64,000 nt of DNA, taken from NCBI GenBank assembly GCA_965178125.1, contig OZ237752.1:744001-808000 (forward strand), read 5' to 3'. This DNA is from Bilabrum cf. latius. Taxonomy: Eukaryota > Bigyra: Bicosoecida > Bigyra > Bicosoecida. The position numbers and the translations under genes are program-made. This document shows, piece by piece, positions 1 through 11,735 of the stretch (its first letter is position 1; every line of letters begins with the position of its first letter). The notes under the pieces are model-generated. The model worked only from the letters and a program-made list of their open reading frames with translations. It was not told the origin of the DNA and did no database searches.

Positions 1-2082
1 CCAGGGACCGAGCAGATCCCTCTCCGGGTCTGCATACGCCCAAACATCGCACAGGGCGTGCACAAACCCCGTCACAAACACCCCGCAATCGCACCCGTTG
101 AGCTGCCGAGGCAGCGCCACCGAGCGCAACCTACTTCCGGTTTGCTCATAAGATCGCCTCGTTGCACGTCGCGACATTGCAGTGCCGTGCACCTCCCGCG
201 GGGCTTCCTTCGATCCGACGGCGCCTTGCCTTGCGACGGACTCTCTCGCCACCGCAGACGCGAACTCCCGCTCGATCAGGGGGGCCCGCACCCGCCCCCG
301 CCTCCGCAGCAGCAGCGCTGATTCGTTTCCCGGATTGTCGCGAGTGTTGCTGCTGCTCCTGCCTGCAGTGACCCGCCTGCCCTCCGACCCAACGGCTCCG
401 CCTGCCAGCGACAGCAGAGACGAGGAAGAGGAGGAGGAGCCTGCAGGAACAGGGCCATTGCCGCCGTGTCCACTGGAACCAGCTGCAACCGCAGCAGCAG
501 CAGGTGTACCGCTACCGTTGCTTTCAGACGTCTAGGATGGGTCGCTACGGTAGTGCAGCTTCAGGCGGCTGGCAGGTGTGTCCCGTGGCAGAGGCAGCGA
601 CCCTGCCCAGCGATAGGACATCTTCTTCCACTGCGATGCCTCCATTGGCATGACCGTTCCCGTCGTGTCTTTCGCCACCTTCTTGTCGTGCCACTCGTCA
701 CATGCCCACCGAATCAGCACGTCCCTGACCCCCCCGTCAGAGCCGCCCAACGAGTCCAGGAAGCAAACGGTGCGGGCCTGCATGTCTAGCACCGCGCACA
801 CCCAATGCGTATCAGCCTGATTGATAGGGAACACGACCCTTCGCAGTGCAAAGACGTCCGTCGCCTTGGTCCAGCGCTGTACCCTAGAGTAGTCGTAGCC
901 ATTCCTGCCACCCGTGAGCGCGGTCATGAAGAAGCTGCGGAACACGAAGGCGCCCCCTCGGCGCCGCGCATCCGCCATTGCGGCCTCTGAGGGCTGCGGC
1001 AGCGGCTGCTGATGTTGCTGCTGTTGCTGCTGCTACGCATCCCTGGGCTTCCACCTCGCAGCACCAGCCCCTGTCGTAGACTCGCTATACTCGGTTGCAG
1101 CCCCCTCCGGCACCTTGCTTGCTCCTTGTTCCCTGCCCGGATCCCCGCACATGGCGGCAGCAGCCGGGGTGCTCTGCGCGTCATCCGCTCCAGCGGTGCG
1201 CCGAGCCGCCGGCACGTCCGCAGATGAGCTTCCGCTGCTGTCCCTGGCAGTGTGCCTGGGTCTAAGCAGCGGCGGTGCGTACCACGTACCGTCCACCCGC
1301 CTGGCGAGCTCTTCCAGCTGCATTGCATTGCGGTCCGCAGCGACGAGGGCTCCAAAGATCACGGCTGGGTCGGTGAGCCACTTGCCGGGCAGCAGCCTGC
1401 CATAATCGACGAGGTGGGGGGTGCAGTGCCTGCTGGCACACGCCCTCGCTTTCTTGCCCGCGTCGCCTTGCCGCATCATGTCACCCACTCGGGCTAGCAC
1501 CGCCTGGTTCGCTGGCACCGCGGCTTTCCGTGCGGCAGACAGCACTCCGAGCTTGCGGAGTCGGCGCTTGATGGCTTCAACAACAACTTGTCTGCCGATC
1601 AGCGGGCCAATGTTTTCCGTGCGCGCGAGGGCAAATGCCTCTGCGGCTTGATCGCCAGCTCTCGAGGAAGCTTCGAGTGGGGTTGCAGTTCTGCTCCTCT
1701 TGCGGAGCATCGACAGCAGCCCCCCGCGATGAGTTGCTGTGGACTGTACCAAACTTGCACCCTGGCCTACTTTCGCTAGGGACGGCACTTGGCTGGGAGT
1801 CTGTTGCCGGAATCCGGTCGCTGCAGCCCCGACGGCGTGTTTCATCGCGCTCGTAGCCGCTGCAAGGCCCTATGGGGAGCCCGATCGAGCTACAAATCTT
1901 GTACTTAATCTCAGCAAGGAGTTCGACACATTTGCTTTCACTGAGCTGCCTGGTAGAGTTGGGGGTGTGTACTGTCTTCGTGATTCAAGTAGTTGCTCCG
2001 CGAGGTGCTTGCGTTCCGCCACTCGTTCTTCTTCCCGCAATGTATTTAAATCATGCATCCAATGAGAGCTTGAATCATTCAT
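1..2082 (-). CDS. Ulp1/SENP-like SUMO protease (C48 cysteine peptidase), 3' end outside window
   Basis: Ulp1/SENP enzymes mature SUMO or remove it from targets. The minus-strand frame is open from ATG at 2080-2082 to base 1 (694 codons) when TAG is read as Gln; TAGs lie at 1870-1872, 1033-1035 and 532-534. The papain-like fold starts near 1400 (YGRLLPGKWLTD, like the family's LxxGxWLNDxxI). The catalytic triad is visible: His in THWVCAVLD (805-807), Asp in FLDSLGG (754-756), Gln in RQLNG (103-105) and Cys in CDCGVF (85-87). About 215 residues separate Asp from Gln, far more than usual, filled with Ser/Ala/Arg-rich sequence. The N terminus (MNDSSSHWMHDLN) is followed by a charged helix and a linker. 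Family call is firm; SUMO rather than NEDD8 specificity is inferred. The stop codon is off the window. Confidence 0.88.
1001..1035 (-). repeat. Short poly-Gln tract that includes a TAG codon
   Basis: On the minus strand the Ulp1-like frame reads TAG CAG CAG CAA CAG CAG CAA CAT CAG CAG. The TAG sits at the head of an otherwise CAG/CAA run, the position expected if it encodes Gln. Confidence 0.85.
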
Positions 2083-2282
2083 TGAAGGAGATCGAAGTCA
2101 ACAGAATGGGAGCAAACAGGCAAGTTTGCAGTTTCAAGCATTGTACGGTGCTGAAACTGCCAGGCCGGGCAAAAACTGGTTTTCACACCTGAATCGGTTT
2201 CGGCGGAAGTTGCAGCAAAGCGTGCTACAGGCAGGCTTACAGTGCGCTCAGGCGATCCCGCAGGCTAAATTACTTGCCAATC

Positions 2283-5200
2283 ATGAATCTCTGCGCTTTA
2301 GTTGCGGTAAGTATTGTGCTGAATCCTAGTGACTGGCAGCACAGAGAAACGCATTAATCTAGTCGTTGAATGCGCGGTGTGCCCAGCTAACATCGAATTC
2401 CAGCTAGTCGCGGGAATTCCAGCTAGTCGCGTGCAATGAAATTCATAGCAATAGTCGTGACCGGGCTTTCTCGTCTGTTTGCTTCGGGTTTGAGCCTGCT
2501 TCAAGTCGCGCGCCAATTTGTCCGAAGGCAACTGCGTCTCCGGTTCAAAGAATTCTGCTGCCTCTTATGTGAACTGCGTGCACACTATTAAGTTGGTACT
2601 GCATGGATACTTTTGGGCCATTTGCTAACACCGGAGACGTGATCTCCGCTTTGCCTGCAATGTGAAAAACGTCTGGGTCGCCTAGATGCTCTGCAGTACA
2701 GCCATACTTCGATTTCATCACTAGCGTTGGTCCAAAGCTGGGCCAGGCGAAGTTTAGTTGTCCCGTCCATATTATTGTTGTCCCCATGTGGTCGCTTGCA
2801 CTGCGCAGGGCGGCATCGTGGCTGTCATCGGCATCGTGGTGCTCGCGATGGGATTCGTCGTGCCGGGCATGGTAGACGACGTGGTGGAATCCGCGCTGGA
2901 GGACAACACCTACCTCACGCGCGATTCAGAAGCATTTGAAAACCAGATAGAGCCGCCGAAGCGCGGCCTCGCGAGCGTCCGAGCCAGCGCGGTCGCTGAC
3001 CTCGACTTGGACGCTGACGAGAACGAGGACGGGGGGCTGAACTACATCATGCACATTAGCAACATCACCAACCCGGAAGCAGCGCTCTACGACGGTGCCA
3101 GACCGGAGCAATCCGATGTGGCCTACGCCTTCCGCAAGTACACCAAGTACGAGAACGCAACCTTCTCCGACAGCGAGGAAAGCCTCACGTGGGACAGCCA
3201 GGCCGAGTACATCTACGTGGATGACCCGGCCAGGCTGGACACCGAGGTCCTGGTGATTCCGAACGTGGGGTTTGCCGGGTTTGGTGCCCTCTTGCCGACG
3301 CTGGTGGGCGCGGCGCGGGGAGTCGACGCTCTGAGGGTCCAAGCCGTGTCTCTGCGCGGGAACGACCCCATCCAGATCGACGACATCGCCATCCCGATCT
3401 TCGTGTCGCAGTTCCTGCGGGACGGTCTGGCACCGCTGGTAGGACTACTCAAGGCCTCCACGCTCCCCGCGGTGATCCCGCTCAGACTGGCTCAGTTCAG
3501 GGCGGCCAACAGCACAAGCCTCGGCGACCAGGCAGAGGCGCAGGTGGGAGGCACCGTGCCTCCAGGGTACACCGTGGACTCTGCCCTTGCCCTCACCCCT
3601 GCTCTCCCCGGGGGCACCCGAGTCACCGCCGGGGTCTACATGGACCTGATGAACTCTTCCTCCACGTCAGGAGTCGCCCTCATTTCCGCAGCGGGACTTC
3701 CCAAGTGGATCGGCGTGACTCTACTCTTCGCCGCTGTAGACACCAGCGACGCGACAGAGGTGCAGGCCGCCATGGCCTCTGATACGTTCCTGGCGCTGAC
3801 CTAGGAATTCGTCACCGCCTACATCGGCCTGGACGCCTCCTACTCCAACCCCCAGGTGGCTGCGGGCCACGTGCTTCAGGTCGTCATCATGATGGGCGGG
3901 CTGATTGGGCCTGACACTGCGAGCGCGGGACAGGTTGTGCCCCAGACCTTCAGCACCTATCTAACTCTACAGGGAGAAGCGAGCGTTTCAATCCCTGCGA
4001 CGACTGACCTGGGCATGGCCGCGGCACAGTTCGGCAGCAACACCATCACGGGGTCGCTGGCCCACGCGGCGGGGCAGCTGCCCGGCACCATCACGCTGCC
4101 CATGGCAGCGGGCAGCGCCGCCACCGACGCCAACACCTGCCTGAATGGACCCGCCTCCCTCTTCGCCTCCATCAACGATCCCAACACGCTCAACAGCTTC
4201 CCCGAGTTCTCGTGTCTGGCCAACGCACCGCCCACCATCTACAGCCAGAGGGCGCACCCCTCGAGCAACGGGCTCGTGTTCGCCGGTAGCAAGCTGCCGG
4301 GAGCGACAGCAATGGCTCTCCTAGGACAGTTCTCTTCATCTCCTTCTCTCTTCAACGAGGCCGGGGCTCTGCTGGGCAGCGCACTTCCTGACTTTGGCGC
4401 GGGCAGCGAGGCGGTGTGGAGGTTCCGGGCGGTGTACCTGAAGCAGATCGCCACCGACGCGGCCACCATGGCGGTAATCAACGCGCAGGTGGCCAGGCAG
4501 TCGGCGTACATTGCGGCCCTCGGCTCGGGAGGCGATGTGGCCGCGACCCTGGGAGCCAAGGTGACGGGGTATGCCACGTCGCTGGCCGCTGATGCGGCCA
4601 TCCACGCCGCGTGCGGGCAGGCCGTTAGGGACGACGTCTCGAGCAGCATTCCAGTGATGGATTGCTTCCAGGTGCACGACGTCTTTCACTGGCTGGCGCA
4701 CAGCAGCAACGCGCTGGTGTACTTTCCTCGGCTGGTGGAGACCTACTACGGCACCGAGAACACACCCGCCACCACGCCGGGCAGGTCGAGCGGAAACCTG
4801 GGAACGGGACCGTACATCAAGGCAACTCCCCGAATGCTGCTGCTGAACGGCTTTAGGGAGTCTATCCTCACGTCGCTGGGGTTCGGCAGCGTGCCTCCCC
4901 TGGTCTCCAACTCGACCGACGGCACTAGGGAGACGGTGGGGACAGGCACTGGAGGCCGGGACACGTTCTGGGAGATCCAGGCGGTGGAGGGCCGGACGGA
5001 GCTTGAGGACTGGCAGGGCACCGTGGCCGATCCCTCCCCTGTCGAGGGCTCCTACGATGGCTTGCGGTTTCCCTACGGGGAGGATCTGCTGGACAGCGAG
5101 CCTGGCGATCTCCCACTGAGGTACAAGGTGTGGGTAGCGCAGGCAGAGAGATTCGTGTGGCTCTATAAGGCTGTGGATGAGGATACCGGTGAGCCGATGG

Positions 5201-5919
5201 GTGCCATCAAGGGGCCCCACGGCAAGCTGGAGAACATCCAGAGGTACTCCATCCACACGGAAGCAGTCACCACCGCCGCGTACGGCGATGATGGCGGCGT
5301 CCCGTTCACGCGGTACGCCAACGACAATCTGTTCAACTCGCCCAAGTGCATGGTTAGCGTGCGCCACCACCCAGAGTACGTCTCCGCGCAGCAGCTGGTC
5401 TCGGCCATAGGCGGTGAGGCCGACAGCACCACCGAGTTCGACCTCTTCCTCACCCAGCCTAGCGGGCTTGCCTGCAATGAGACGGTCAGGGCGCTCAGCT
5501 CTATCTACGCGCAGGCGCCCACGCAGGCGGTGCACGGCTCGCTGATTGACGTGGACCCTGTCTCGGGTCGGGCCGTGAATGCGGTGCGTCGTCTTGCCGG
5601 CGTGCTCCGCCTGCGTCCCTTCGGCATGTACCCCCGCCTGGCTGAGGGCACGGGCGGCGAGGAGGTCTACGTGCAGATTCAGTGGATCGAGGAGTCGGGG
5701 CAGGCCACTCCCGGACAAGAGGGCGACCTTTAGGATACGTACGAGCAAGGCAGAACAACTAAGTTTGCTCTGTTTGTCGGGCTCGTGGCGGGCGGTGGGG
5801 TGCTCTTCCTGATCGGTGTTGCGGTCATCCTGATCTGCGGAGGTCTGTGCGGCGGATCGGCGGAAGGCGGGAAGGCAGTGGCTCCCAAGCAGTACGATGC
5901 TCAGGCATAGGCAGCGTGA
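2283..5919 (+). CDS. CD36/LIMP-2 (class B scavenger receptor) family membrane glycoprotein
   Basis: CD36 and LIMP-2 proteins are two-pass membrane receptors whose large lumenal domain binds lipids, lipoproteins or lysosomal enzymes. Exon 1 is 2283-2306 (MNLCALVA, 24 nt); a GTAAGT donor at 2307 joins the CAG acceptor at 2808, and exon 2 runs 2809-5919, for 1,044 aa. The join completes an N-terminal membrane helix (LVAGGIVAVIGIVVLAMGF). The family pattern N-x-x-NPE is seen in ISNITNPEAALYDGARPEQ, and the C-terminal LDIxPxTG-like element is SLIDVDPVSG near 5540. A second helix (FALFVGLVAGGGVLFLIGVA) lies near 5761-5820, followed by a short cytoplasmic tail ending at TGA 5917-5919. TAGs at 3802, 5731 and 5908 are read as Gln; many Asn-glycosylation sites agree with a lumenal domain. 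It is about twice the length of human CD36. Ligand unknown. Confidence 0.9.
2307..2808 (+). other. Intron 1 of the CD36-like gene
   Basis: GTAAGT donor, GCGCAG acceptor, phase 0, 502 nt. It interrupts the first membrane helix; splicing gives a continuous helix preceded by an ATG. It is the longest intron I could support in the window. Confidence 0.85.
2395..2431 (+). repeat. Two direct copies of an 18-bp sequence
   Basis: GAATTCCAGCTAGTCGCG occurs at 2395-2412 and again at 2414-2431, inside the CD36-like intron. No function is evident. Confidence 0.8.
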
Positions 5920-6503
5920 ATGGTGCGGAGCGAGTAGCGCGAGACGTAGCCTGGCTGTGCGTTTGCTGGACACGCCAGCGGCACGTCTCAGTGATGTCGT
6001 GGACATCACACTGGCGTGCCGCAAAAGGCATGTTAAATTTGTATGATTGCTCTAATTGCGTATCTACTGGTTTATGGTTTGCTTAGATTCGTGACCCGTC
6101 GCGTAGCAGGCATTCGGCTCACCCCCGGGGGGCGCCCACCGCCTAGTAGTACCGCCGGCCGGCGAGCACATCTGCGCGAGGCGAGCAACTTGAAGATCGC
6201 ACGCAACAAAGGGTCCAAACAGACTGAATGCCATACAGTGGTCTCTCTAGCAAAGGATACGAGGCTTCGACGAGAATAATTTAGTTATCATTGACATCGT
6301 GTCTCTGCTAAGTCGCTGGGGATACGTAGCTTCAGCAATCCACCGGGAGCTGCGGTCCGCAGCACGTCTCGACGGGCAGTCTGCCATCACCCACACGAAG
6401 ATTTGGCACAGGCTAGCACCAACACTTTACTTCGGCTTCGGTCTGAAATTGTCTTTGATAGAATAGCTCAGCTCCGAAAGTGAAACCAAACCCAGAGTCG
6501 TGG
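5920..6503. other. Intergenic, 584 bp
   Basis: Lies between the CD36-like stop and the first in-frame ATG of the myotubularin gene. It must hold the 3' end of one and the promoter of the other. All frames carry TAA or TGA. An upstream non-coding or short coding exon of the myotubularin gene cannot be excluded. I see no RNA gene or repeat. Confidence 0.6.
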
Positions 6504-9500
6504 ATGGTTGCTCCAGGCGCCGAGCCAAAGGTCCTGCTGGAGGACTACTTGCAGAAGAAGGGCAGCATAGTTCGCTAGTGGCGTAAGAGATTCGTTCGAC
6601 TGTCTTACACGTTTGATGCCGGTCATGTCATCAGCTACTTGGCGAGCCCACTGGATCCAGTGGTGAAAGGAACGATCCACCTCGGGCGTAGTGCTACATG
6701 CGAAGCGGCCGCATCTAGCTCAAAATAGTTTGCGTTTGCAATCAAGAAAGGCGGTGGACGCGAATATGTGTTCGCAAGCGAGGACGAAGAGCAGCGGCAG
6801 GCCTGGATGCAAGCCATACAGGAAGCTATCCGGGATTCAACGGTAGTAGCGGGCTCGATCGAGGAAGTGGAGAAGCCATGGCGGGTCCGAGCAGCAACAC
6901 AACCGGTGATTCAGTCCGCGAGCGTCCGCGTGCTACGAGCCGAGGGCCTCTCGGGCGCAGGCGCGGAGGCCCAGCTCTGGGCGAGGCTGCAGTTCGGCGG
7001 CGAGGCCCGACGCACGCGAATCGGGCAAGGGATGCCGGACGCGCCGTTCTGGGGCGAGATCATCCGCTGCCATTTCAGACGGCGGCCTAGATTTTTCGCG
7101 GTGGATGTGCTGGATGAGGAAATTTCCTCCAAGGGCAGCGATGCGGCGAGCCGCCAGGGCGCGATCGTGGGCCGTGCTGTGGTGTCCCTCGCCCGGGCGT
7201 CGGAGACTCCGCTGAGGCAGTGGCACGCTCTGGTGGGGCGGGGTAGCAGCGCGGGGAGGATCTTGCTCGAAGTTTGCGTGCATGGCGACATGCAGGCCGA
7301 CGTGCTTCAGCCGCTGCTGGGAATCCAACTCGCCTGCCCCAGAATGCCGGGCGCGGAGACCTCCATGCTGTCCATCGAGCCAGGCTCAGGCTCTGGCGGT
7401 GACAGGGGCGATGCTGCGGAATCGCCGCACCCCTTTCAGCTCAAATGGCCTGTGCAGGAGGTGGTGGAAGACTGCGCTAGGGTGTTGCTGCGGCCGTTCG
7501 AGGGCAGCGAGGGCGGCGTGTTTCCCGGCTCGCTGGTGCTGACGTCCCACCGCCTCATGTTCGTGGGCGCCTATGATGTGGACGCGGCAACCGCGGCTGG
7601 GATTGCAATGGACTCGCTTGGACCGGTCTCCGCGGCAGGACATGCGCCCGGCGATGGGGCAGCAAGTGGCACCGTGCAGCAGGAGCCGAATGCAGCCATC
7701 CTTCCAACTAGCGAAGACGCCATGCGGCAGGGCGATGGAGGCGATGATGCCGATTCAACGACGTCATAGGGAAGCAAGAGCATGCTCCCCTGCAGTGCCA
7801 CCGTGGTGCAGCCTCACGGGATGCCCACGAGTCGGACCAGCGACGCGATGTCGTTCGTCATACCTCTGGGGCTGGTGGTCGGCGTGGATGCTGGAAATCT
7901 TGCTTCCGGGTCGGAGCTTGCCACCGCTGATCCTGTGGATTTCACATGGAAGTCCTAGGGCGCAGCGTCTGCCAGGTCAAGGCCCAAAGCCAGGGCCACC
8001 TCGGCAGGGGATGGTGTGGAGGAGGGCAGCGGCGATGCAGGCGCAGGCCAAGGTGGCCAAGCTCAAGGCGCCAGCGCTGCTTCTAGCCATGCGACTTCCA
8101 GCGCGGCATCCAGTGCAGGGTCAAGGCACGAAATGGGGGCAATTTTGGGAGCTGATGGAGCCGTGATCCGCGGTGCGTTGAGCATGACCACGGAAGCCGG
8201 CGCTGCGGCTGGTGGCCAGTAGCAAGGGAGCGCCTCGAACTGGTCGAGGAACGGCAGGAGAAGAACCGAGAGCGGCATGACACCATCGCTAGCAGCTTTC
8301 GCTCGCTCTGGGGCCGGGGAAGCTGGTCCTGGATCTCCTCCCGGTTAGGAGGTGCCGCTGGAGCTGTCTAAAGGCTCGCACTTCCAGCCAGACGCAGCAG
8401 AGCTGGAATCCAATGCCGCTTCCTTGAATTCATCGGCTCTCGAAGTTCCTTTGGTGGAACCGGGCAGGCACCCAAGCTCGGTGACCGCGGGTCTGCCCAC
8501 CCTCAAGTTGGTGTGTGCAGATTTCAGGTCGCCCCGCTTCGCGTTCGTCGGTGGGGACGTGCTGGGGCACCACCGTGCCGCTGCAGAGCGCAGCTGGTCG
8601 CAGGAAGGAGCAGGGGGCGACCACGGGGGCGTGCTTGGGATCGGACCCACGTATGACGACGAGACGACGAGCGGTCGCGAGAGGGCTGTGGGTGGCTCCA
8701 GGGAGGAGCCAGGTTCTGCTGCGTGCGCGAGATTCTTCTGGCGGCTCAGGCAGCACGTCGCATCTGCCGGGGTGCAGGAGGTGTCGTTCGCCCGCCTGCC
8801 TTCTGATGCTCTCGGGCTCGGGCCGAGCGAGCCACCCAGCGAAGCTGCAGGTGATGGCGATGAGGCAGCCGTCCAGCCGCCGCCGTCGTCGTCAAATCCT
8901 GGTGCGTTGGAATCGCGACGAATTGACGAGCAGCGCGCGGTCCAGCAGCTGGTGCGACGTGGCTGGCAGATTTTCGACATGGTGCGGGAGCTATCGAGGC
9001 AGGGTCTCGGCGGATCCGACTGCAGCTGGAGGGTGTCTCGAATCAACCGCAAGTTCGAGTTCTGCCCGACATACCCGCGCTTCTTTGCAGTTCCGGCCAC
9101 CGTCACGGACGCTTCGTTGGCAGAGGTCGGCCAATTTCGGTCCAGACAAAGGGTGCCTGCCCTGAGCTGGAGGCACCCAGTGAGTGGGGCCAGTCTCGTG
9201 AGGTGCGCGCAGCCCCTCGTCGGCCTCGCTGGGAGGAGGAGCAGGGCGGACGAGGCGATGCTCAGCGCCGTACGTTGCGCAGGGGCTGATAAGCGCGGGC
9301 CGCTGGCTCTCGTGGACATGCGACCGCTGCTGAATGCGCTGGCCAATCGCACAGCAGGGAAAGGATACGAAGCCACAGGGCCGGGATAGCCGTACAGCGA
9401 TTGTGCTCTGTGGTTCGGCAACATCGAGAACATTCACGTCATGCGAGACTCCCTCCGTGCGCTCCTAGCGGCGCTGGCAGGCGCGCCACAATGCATGACA

Positions 9501-11735
9501 GCGCAGCGGCTGCCAGGCGCCGTTGCTTCATCCACGGCCAGGAAGGCCATCTTAAGCGTGGGAGTGTCCTCTGCCACTGCAGCCAAGCACCCGAAGAGCG
9601 CGCAGCGAGCGGCAGTTGATGCCGTCAGGAGGCTCTCCTTTGTGAAGGCCGCGCATGCGCTCGAGGCACAGGCCGCGGGAGGAAGCACAGCGGTCGACCA
9701 GGAAGTCCCAAGCTCACCTGGCGGCGATGCTGCGAGACCTGGTGCGAAGTATGACGCTGGTCCAGCCCGTGGATAGGACGGCCCGGCTTCGCCGCTCGCT
9801 GGACCAGAATCAGCTGCATCGCTTCGGATCCGCCGGCGATCAACAGTCAGCGACCGCGCCCTGCTGCTTCCGGTGGAGCCATCCGGGACGCCAGGCGCGC
9901 AAGTGCAGCCGGCCGAACCTTTTGCGTCGGCGGATGCAGCCGCCGCCGCCCATGCGTCGAGCGTGCGAGCTGCCGCGGCTGTGGCCAAGGTGCGCATGGG
10001 CGGCGCTTCGGGCGCTAAGGGACCCAGGACGCGGCTGCCGAAGGTGAGGTCGAGGCCAAGGGCAGGTGCAGGCGCAGCGAACCCGACAAGCCAGGGCAAA
10101 GCGAAGAAGCAGAAGAAGTAGGGCATGCTGGGAGGCTTCATGTCCTCGATCTTTGGAGAGAGGAAGCAGGCCACGGAGGCTGCGCCGCCGCAGGTGGCCC
10201 GCGCCAGCACCGCACCGGCTGGACCCGCAGCTGATGAGTAGGCTTCCAAGGGCACGAGCCGGGCAGATAGGGTGCACCGGATCCGGGCTGTGCCTGAGGC
10301 TGCATCGTCCAGGCAAGGCGAGTCGGACCCAGACAAGGCATCACCGGAGGAAGTAGTACCCCTCGTGGACAGGCGCGGCTCCGTCGTGGAACGGGTGGGC
10401 CCAGACGGGTCTAGGCTCGCTGCTGGCAAGGCCGACGGAGAGGACGGCGAAAGTGTGGACGCACAGGACAGCGATGAAGATGCCTCCAGCGAGGGTGATG
10501 CTGCCGAGGCACTCGCGTCCGACTTGGGGCAGGCGCTGAAGGGCATCAATGTAGGGCCTGGTATTGATGGAAGTCCAGAAGCCATGGATGCAGCAGGTGC
10601 CCTGTCACCTGCGGGTGCACTTTTTGCGCCATCATCCGCCTCCGGCGCTTCAGCAGGCGACAAGGAAACGCACTCCTCTGGTGGCGCTGCGCTCTCCTCG
10701 GGGATCCCCGCTGCTACCGCCGACTAGTACGAGGCATCGATGGAGTCGGCGGACCCATCTACCGCCGCAGCGGCAGCAGCGGCGCAGGAGGTGAAAGAGG
10801 CCGAGACTCTAGTGGTGCGTGGTTGGACGGTTGCGCCGGTTGGGGATGACAAAGGCGTGCCCATTGCGGTGGAGAGGAGCGGCTGGCTGCAGCACGAGGC
10901 TGGGCTGCTCTCCGTGGCCGTGCGCTGCGTGCGCATGCTGGACACCCAGGGCATCTCCGCCAAGATTTCCTGCTCCGATGGGTGGGACAGGACGCCTCAG
11001 GCCGTGGCGCTCACACAGCTACTCCTAGACCCGTACTATAGGACCATTGAAGGATTCGGAGTGCTGGTAGACAAGGAGTTCGGATCGTTCGGTCACAAGT
11101 ACAAGGACAGGGCTGGGAGAGGCCTTGGTCGTGGTGCAGCCCAGGAGGCAAGCCCGGTCGTGCTGCAGTTCCTAGGCTGCGTGGAGCAGGTGAGGCGGCA
11201 ATTCCCTGATCGGTTCGAGTTCACGTCTTCTTTCGTGTCTGCGGTGGCGCGCATGTCCTTGGATCGATCATGTGGGTCTTTCTTGTTCGATTCGGAGCGG
11301 GAGAGATCGGAACAGTACGTGAAAAGTAGCACTGCGTCGGCTTGGGCTGTCCTGCTGGCGGCCTGCGGCCGCCCACTGTCTCCCGTCCCGGCAGCGCGCG
11401 GCACTGCTGCATCAGCGATTGGCAAAAGGGCGGATTCTAGCCTACCAGAGACGATTGCGGCGTCCCGTTGGGTGAACAAAGGCTACAGACGACCTCCGCT
11501 GTCAGCCATGTGGCCCGTACAGGATGATGCGGGCAGCAGCGGCCAGATCCGACGCGACTGGCTCAGGGACGAGGTCCTAGTGCCGGAGCACTCGCCCAGG
11601 GCCATGCGCCCCTGGGACCTGATGGTGGAGTGGGAGCGGCGGGTGCATGCCGCCCTGGAAACGGGGCCGGGCGCAGCGCCCCCGACGGCAGTGCCAGAGC
11701 AGGCACCTTCGCCCGTAGAATCAGGCCTGAACTAA
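6504..11735 (+). CDS. Myotubularin-family 3-phosphoinositide phosphatase with PH, C2-like and GRAM domains
   Basis: Myotubularins remove the 3-phosphate of PI3P and PI(3,5)P2 on endosomes. This is one uninterrupted frame of 1,743 aa ending in TAA, with about eleven in-frame TAGs. In order: a PH domain (about residues 12-105, with R-TAG-WRKRFVRL in the beta1-beta2 loop); a C2-like domain (about 136-260); a GRAM/PH-GRAM domain, from LTSHRLMFVG to LKLVCADFRSPRFAF, interrupted by low-complexity sequence (about 320-670); then the phosphatase domain from WRVSRINRKFEFCPTYP (about 843). The family signatures VPALSWRHP, GNIENIHVMRDS and CSDGWDRTPQAVALTQLLLD are present. The catalytic Cys is codon 10971-10973 (residue 1490) in an intact CxxGWDRT loop, so it should be active. 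About 430 Ala/Ser/Gly-rich residues split the catalytic domain between NIHVMR and SGWLQH. The start is the first ATG before the PH domain. Confidence 0.95.
9441..10739 (+). other. Low-complexity insertion inside the myotubularin catalytic domain
   Basis: Codes roughly 430 Ala-, Ser-, Gly- and charge-rich residues between two conserved blocks that are normally close together. The frame stays open, and the domain resumes in register (RSGWLQHEAGLLS, then CSDGWDRT). There are no splice consensus pairs that remove it cleanly, so I read it as translated. Confidence 0.7.

Noticed and set aside
4336-6024. 562-codon open frame on the minus strand
   Set aside because: It is antisense to the CD36-like exon. 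GC-rich coding DNA with few TAA/TGA leaves long shadow frames, and the translation has no domain or realistic composition.
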